From assembly GCF_016743335.1 (NCBI RefSeq), contig NZ_WCJE01000016.1:1-43506 (forward strand): a DNA stretch of 43,506 bases, in the 5' to 3' direction. A program made the translations under genes and the position numbers. The notes below the pieces were generated by a model. It did no database searches. It was not told the origin of the DNA and was given only the letters and a program-made list of their open reading frames with translations. Each line of letters begins with the position of its first letter. Positions within the stretch are counted from its first letter, which is position 1. The stretch comes from Streptococcus suis. Lineage in GTDB: Bacteria > Bacillota > Bacilli > Lactobacillales > Streptococcaceae. This document shows, in pieces, positions 40,204-43,506 of the stretch.

Positions 40204-41683
40204 CTTCTTCCTCCACTTTGAAATTATCCAACGATTGATTCAAGACGGGTTCTTCTGCCTCCGCAAAGCCCTGCTCTGCTTTCAAGCGGGCTACTTCCTC
40301 AGCCTTCCAGTCTTCATCTTTAGAATCACCGTACAACTCCTCTACACTTGCTTCAATTGACATAATGCCACCAGTTTTAGCCTTGGACACTGTCTCAACT
40401 TGACTTTCAAATGACGGATTAGCGTATTCTCCAAACGGCACTGTGACATCCACCTCTTCAATCGGGGATTTCATAGCCACATTTTGCGAATTGATGACCA
40501 TTCCAATCAAACGAGGCAAGAACTCCTCTAGCGCCGTTACGATTGCATTACGAGTGTAGAGTGTTGCTTTTTCTTTCTCACGTTGAGCCTCCGCATTATC
40601 TAGCTTCTTGACATCAATTCCTAACGTTGACGGGCTGATAAGTCCCTGTAAAGCCAAATCCAGAGCTGTCACATAAGTAGCTAAGTAGCTGTCATGTGGA
40701 ATCGCTGCCTGCTGCAACTCAATCTGATTTTTCGCTCCCTCACGCATATCTGCGTCAGTTCTGATAAAGCGATTATCGAAACTATTCGGCTTCATGATTG
40801 CACCAGTGTTTGGATCACGAGGAATAAAACAATCTGGGATATATTGCTTGGTCCGCCCTGCACGTAGCGCGTCCATCCATTGGCTCCATGCCTCGTCTAA
40901 ACTGTCAAAGCTATCCGCCTTTCTGTCGAAGATAGACTGGCCTCGACCTTCCCATTTGTTCGATGAGAAGATTGCAAAAGGTACACAAAGCATGACAGCC
41001 TTATCAAACTCATAATCCTTTAAATCTTTGGCATAGTCCGTTGAACCTAACGCTCGCAACGTGCGCCCCTCGTACAGCTCGGTTTTTATATAGCCGTAAC
41101 CATAGGTCTCAAGGAGCATATAGTGCTTGTTTCGCTCTGTGAATGGTGTTTTGAATACAACTTCTTTCAAACGCCCACGGTTGTAAACAATGTCCACACG
41201 GTCTCCTGACACCCACTCGACAATTGGCAGTTGACTGACTTCCTTGTCAAAAGAAATGCGAAAGGCACCATCGCCGACAACCAAGGATTCCTTAATAGCT
41301 TTCTCGAGTTGCTTGTTAAAAGCATTGTCCTTATCAATCTCTTTCCACAAGGCTTCATGTTGTGGATTGGTAAACTCTAGGTCGTTGAGATCTGCCATGG
41401 TGATGTCTGCTAGCCTATCCACAATCAAACCGGGGATACCTGTGTGCAATTTACGAATCTCCATTCCTTGGGAACTCTTAGCGCCCCAAAATAGCAAGTC
41501 TGCATTCGGTAGTTGCTCATAGAGTTGCTTCAACTCAAACGAATCACCCCTGTACCAAATTTTATTTTTTAAGGCGTTTGACTCAAAGGTCAACGCTTCT
41601 GTGATGGTAATCATCTGCGGTTGCGCAGCCTCAATCTGCAAGAAGCTCTTCAAGCCATTTCTAATCATGTCCATTAGTCCCAA
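40118..41683 (-). CDS. Portal protein (SPP1 gp6-like)
   Basis: The 521-residue protein has portal features: NALKNKIWYRGDSFELKQLYEQ, IPGLIVDRLADI, VVGDGAFRISFDKEVSQLP, and QREKEKATLYTRNAIVTALEEFL in the C-terminal half, before an acidic Ser-rich tail. It forms the dodecameric DNA gate and anchors the terminase. The start is TTG at 41683 with AAAGGAG six bases upstream; the first ATG lies too far from any RBS. Four bases downstream of the terminase gene. Confidence 0.9.
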   Translation of the reverse strand: MGLMDMIRNGLKSFLQIEAAQPQMITITEALTFESNALKNKIWYRGDSFELKQLYEQLPNADLLFWGAKSSQGMEIRKLHTGIPGLIVDRLADITMADLNDLEFTNPQHEALWKEIDKDNAFNKQLEKAIKESLVVGDGAFRISFDKEVSQLPIVEWVSGDRVDIVYNRGRLKEVVFKTPFTERNKHYMLLETYGYGYIKTELYEGRTLRALGSTDYAKDLKDYEFDKAVMLCVPFAIFSSNKWEGRGQSIFDRKADSFDSLDEAWSQWMDALRAGRTKQYIPDCFIPRDPNTGAIMKPNSFDNRFIRTDADMREGAKNQIELQQAAIPHDSYLATYVTALDLALQGLISPSTLGIDVKKLDNAEAQREKEKATLYTRNAIVTALEEFLPRLIGMVINSQNVAMKSPIEEVDVTVPFGEYANPSFESQVETVSKAKTGGIMSIEASVEELYGDSKDEDWKAEEVARLKAEQGFAEAEEPVLNQSLDNFKVEEEDDSENSDDRSEDLPAVEKGSGGTAKDSE

Positions 41684-41686
41684 ATC

Positions 41687-43015
41687 TTACTCCTTTCGTC
41701 CGATTAGTGTTGTGTAGGGAAGCCATGCATACTGACAAGCATTTATCGTATGGTCGCTCGCATCTTCGGGTTCATCCTTATCCTCTTTCCAGGCGTAGGT
41801 CTCTAGCTCGTTGATATGAGTGACACAGTGGTCACATACCAGGTAATTCCCTTCCGCAATCCAACCAAGTTGAAAGTTAATACGGTCAACTATCTTAGTT
41901 TTCTTGTAAGCTCCGATGAAATTGTAAATCGAACCATGCAATTGCTTGTACTTATTCATCTCTGTAATCGTTGCTTGGTCCGCACTATCAATAAAGACAT
42001 CACGCAAGAAACCAAACCGCCCCACGTTCTTATCCAAGAAAGCAATGAACTTCACAACAGTGTCAGATGGTGCGATTGGTATTTCCCGCTCTGCGTTATT
42101 GTAGACCTCTTCATCAAGGATATAGACCGCCCCTGTGTCCGTAATCCCTAGAAAATACATGGCAATCGTGTCAGGACTTTGTGATGAATACGCAGTATCA
42201 AGCCCTGCACTGAACTTAACAAAGGTCTGCTTCATAGCCTCTGACAAAGGGACAAGATGTTTCTGCCTGTCAAAGTTCACAAATACTAGACCTGTTGCCT
42301 TTCCTCGCAATCCTAAAATCTTATTCTTATACAACTTTGTACCAACTGGAGCTGAGCGCTTTTTCTTTTCGATGTCTTCTGCACTCAAGCTCTTGTTATC
42401 GTTGAATGTAAAAAACCAGTAGCGCCATGTTGGCACTTCTGGTTCAACTAAGTCTTTCATGATTTCCTGCGGAACATCGTCCGCGTATTTTTTGTAAGGT
42501 CGTGAACGATTGATAAACTCCTTGTAGACCGGCAGATTTGGATTGTCCGGATTCAGGGTCGCCATAAGATAATCATTACGAGTAGACAGCTCACGGACAA
42601 ACTCAATATCTGCTGTATTCACCTCATCAATGTAGACGCAGCCATACTGACCACCAAGAACCAGTTTCCACTTTTCTTTATTATCATAGCCTAAGACATA
42701 GATAATCTTGTCCTCGAACTTGATATGCGGTAGTTTGAAATCCTTATCACCATTTCCAAAATAAAGGGCGTTTCTATGAATATCCAAGATACCATTATCC
42801 TGGTTGATGATATTCTTTTCTGCGACACCAACAGTCTTAGCTGCAATAATATGAAACTTCTTCTTGCTTCGGCTAACTGCCCGCATGAACTTAACACCGA
42901 CACCAACAGTCGTCTTTCCAGCTGCCGTCGTACCTTCTAGGAAATCTGCATCTACGTCTTTAAATGTGTTGCAAAAGTCGATGTACTTTTGAGACAAAGG
43001 AAAGTTACTCTTCAA
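41687..43015 (-). CDS. terL: Terminase large subunit
   Basis: The 442-residue packaging motor has Walker A LEGTTAAGKTTVG, Walker B CVYIDEVNTAD and a C-terminal nuclease domain with GLDTAYSSQSPDTIAMYFLG, the DEEVYNN region and VFIDSADQAT providing metal-binding acidic residues. The start is TTG at 43015 (MKSNFPLSQKYIDF) with GGGAGG eight bases upstream, overlapping the small-subunit gene by 11 bases; the longer ORF start lacks an RBS. Confidence 0.93.
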   Translation of the reverse strand: MKSNFPLSQKYIDFCNTFKDVDADFLEGTTAAGKTTVGVGVKFMRAVSRSKKKFHIIAAKTVGVAEKNIINQDNGILDIHRNALYFGNGDKDFKLPHIKFEDKIIYVLGYDNKEKWKLVLGGQYGCVYIDEVNTADIEFVRELSTRNDYLMATLNPDNPNLPVYKEFINRSRPYKKYADDVPQEIMKDLVEPEVPTWRYWFFTFNDNKSLSAEDIEKKKRSAPVGTKLYKNKILGLRGKATGLVFVNFDRQKHLVPLSEAMKQTFVKFSAGLDTAYSSQSPDTIAMYFLGITDTGAVYILDEEVYNNAEREIPIAPSDTVVKFIAFLDKNVGRFGFLRDVFIDSADQATITEMNKYKQLHGSIYNFIGAYKKTKIVDRINFQLGWIAEGNYLVCDHCVTHINELETYAWKEDKDEPEDASDHTINACQYAWLPYTTLIGRKE

Positions 43016-43460
43016 GACCGTCACCTCCCAGCTGACTAACAATATCGTCAAATTTTGGAGATTCGGTGACAGTTACATCAGCCTCAACTTTATCCGTCCA
43101 AAGTCTATGACGCTTGCCAAGGAGCTCTGCTGCCTTAATTCGGTCTTTTGCGCTAACCTCAATATCATCTATCATTTGAACTCCTTCTCCAAGGCCTCGC
43201 AGGGTTTGTTCCGTCTGCTCTCCTCTCATGACGGAAGTCAAGTAAGATAAGACTTCTGCCTGTGTCGCAACTTTTTCAGATTCTAACTGTTGCATTCGTT
43301 CTGCTATATAGGATTTTATTCCGATATTTTCCAACAATTCAGACGAACGAGCCTTTGCATATTTCTTGCTATAACCCGCTTCAATTGCCGACTTATAAGC
43401 GTTTCCCGTGATGATGTACTCATCGGCAAAGCGTTTCTGTTTTAAAGTGAGTTTCGTCAA
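43005..43460 (-). CDS. terS: Terminase small subunit
   Basis: The 151-residue protein starts MTKLTLKQKRFADEYIITGN then AYKSAIEAGYSKKYAKAR, the N-terminal helix-turn-helix of the terminase_2 family, followed by oligomerisation helices and an acidic end. It recognises the packaging site and loads the large subunit. The TTG start at 43460 is preceded by GGAGGTGGTGG; no ATG is available nearby without including a poly-Gly leader. Confidence 0.9.
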   Translation of the reverse strand: MTKLTLKQKRFADEYIITGNAYKSAIEAGYSKKYAKARSSELLENIGIKSYIAERMQQLESEKVATQAEVLSYLTSVMRGEQTEQTLRGLGEGVQMIDDIEVSAKDRIKAAELLGKRHRLWTDKVEADVTVTESPKFDDIVSQLGGDGLEE

Positions 43461-43479
43461 TTTTCCACCACCTCCAATC

Positions 43480-43506
43480 AAAAAAAGCCACACGCTTGTG
43501 TGACTT
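43480..43506 (-). terminator. Terminator just before the terminase operon
   Basis: On the minus strand AGTCACAC, AAGC and GTGTGGCT pair (one G-U) and are followed by seven T. It separates the upstream (early or regulatory) transcript from the late operon, or is a site for antitermination. Confidence 0.75.

Larger units (their letters stand above)
19233..43506 (-). mobile_element. Siphovirus prophage, late-gene half (right end outside the window)
   Basis: All genes from 19380 to the right edge are minus-strand and follow the canonical order terminase, portal, head, tail, lysis when read right to left. No frameshifts or stops break the structural genes, so this half looks intact. Integrase, repressor and replication genes must lie right of 43506 if present. 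The left boundary is inferred from the end of the chromosomal genes and the terminator at 19232. Confidence 0.93.

Noticed and set aside
19233..43506. Integrase, repressor or replication genes within the window
   Set aside because: None of the frames resemble them; they would lie to the right of the window.

Overview
The window looks like a low-GC Gram-positive chromosome. The ribosomal, tRNA-modification and amino-acid genes are typical of Streptococcus. The sequence at the 3' end of rplL, a compound inverted-repeat element near position 18000 and the overall gene content make Streptococcus suis the best guess; this is inference, not a database result. Almost everything is encoded on the minus strand, so gene order below is given in the direction of transcription (high to low coordinate) where that matters.

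Chromosomal part (1-19232). Positions 5520-12 hold a Bce-type peptide-resistance module: a 46-residue small ORF, a lipoprotein, an ABC ATPase and a 10-TM FtsX-like permease. An in-line RelBE toxin-antitoxin pair follows, then an OmpR-type response regulator and an intramembrane-sensing histidine kinase. A TTACA-N4-TGTAA box, matching the consensus I recall for BceR-like regulators, lies upstream of the small ORF. Next are a three-gene operon (two esterase-like hydrolases and an ATP-grasp ligase) behind a CodY-like operator, a winged-helix (YcaQ-like) protein, trmFO, a HAD phosphatase behind a cre-like site, rplJ-rplL with an L10 leader, brnQ, and a cysteine desulfurase-thiI pair for tRNA thiolation. 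Two plus-strand genes follow (a Ser/Thr-rich membrane-anchored protein and a membrane protein whose tail reads into a repeat element), and then a threonine aldolase.

Prophage part (about 19233-43506, continuing beyond the right edge). This is the late half of a siphovirus prophage, transcribed right to left: small and large terminase, SPP1-type portal, minor head protein with a C-terminal ADP-ribosyltransferase-like domain, scaffold, major capsid, connector genes, major tail protein, tail chaperones with a probable programmed frameshift, tape measure, distal tail, a collagen-like tail/fibre protein, a DUF859-like structural protein, holin and CHAP endolysin. The early region and integrase are not in the window.

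Between the endolysin and the presumed left attachment end lie two adjacent toxin-antitoxin modules: hicAB, and a ToxN/TenpN-like gene preceded by a promoter, a structured RNA and a terminator, which is the layout of a type III system. Its RNA does not show the usual clean tandem repeats. A second, apparently related cloverleaf-like RNA begins at the toxin stop codon. I consider this arrangement the most interesting candidate in the window.
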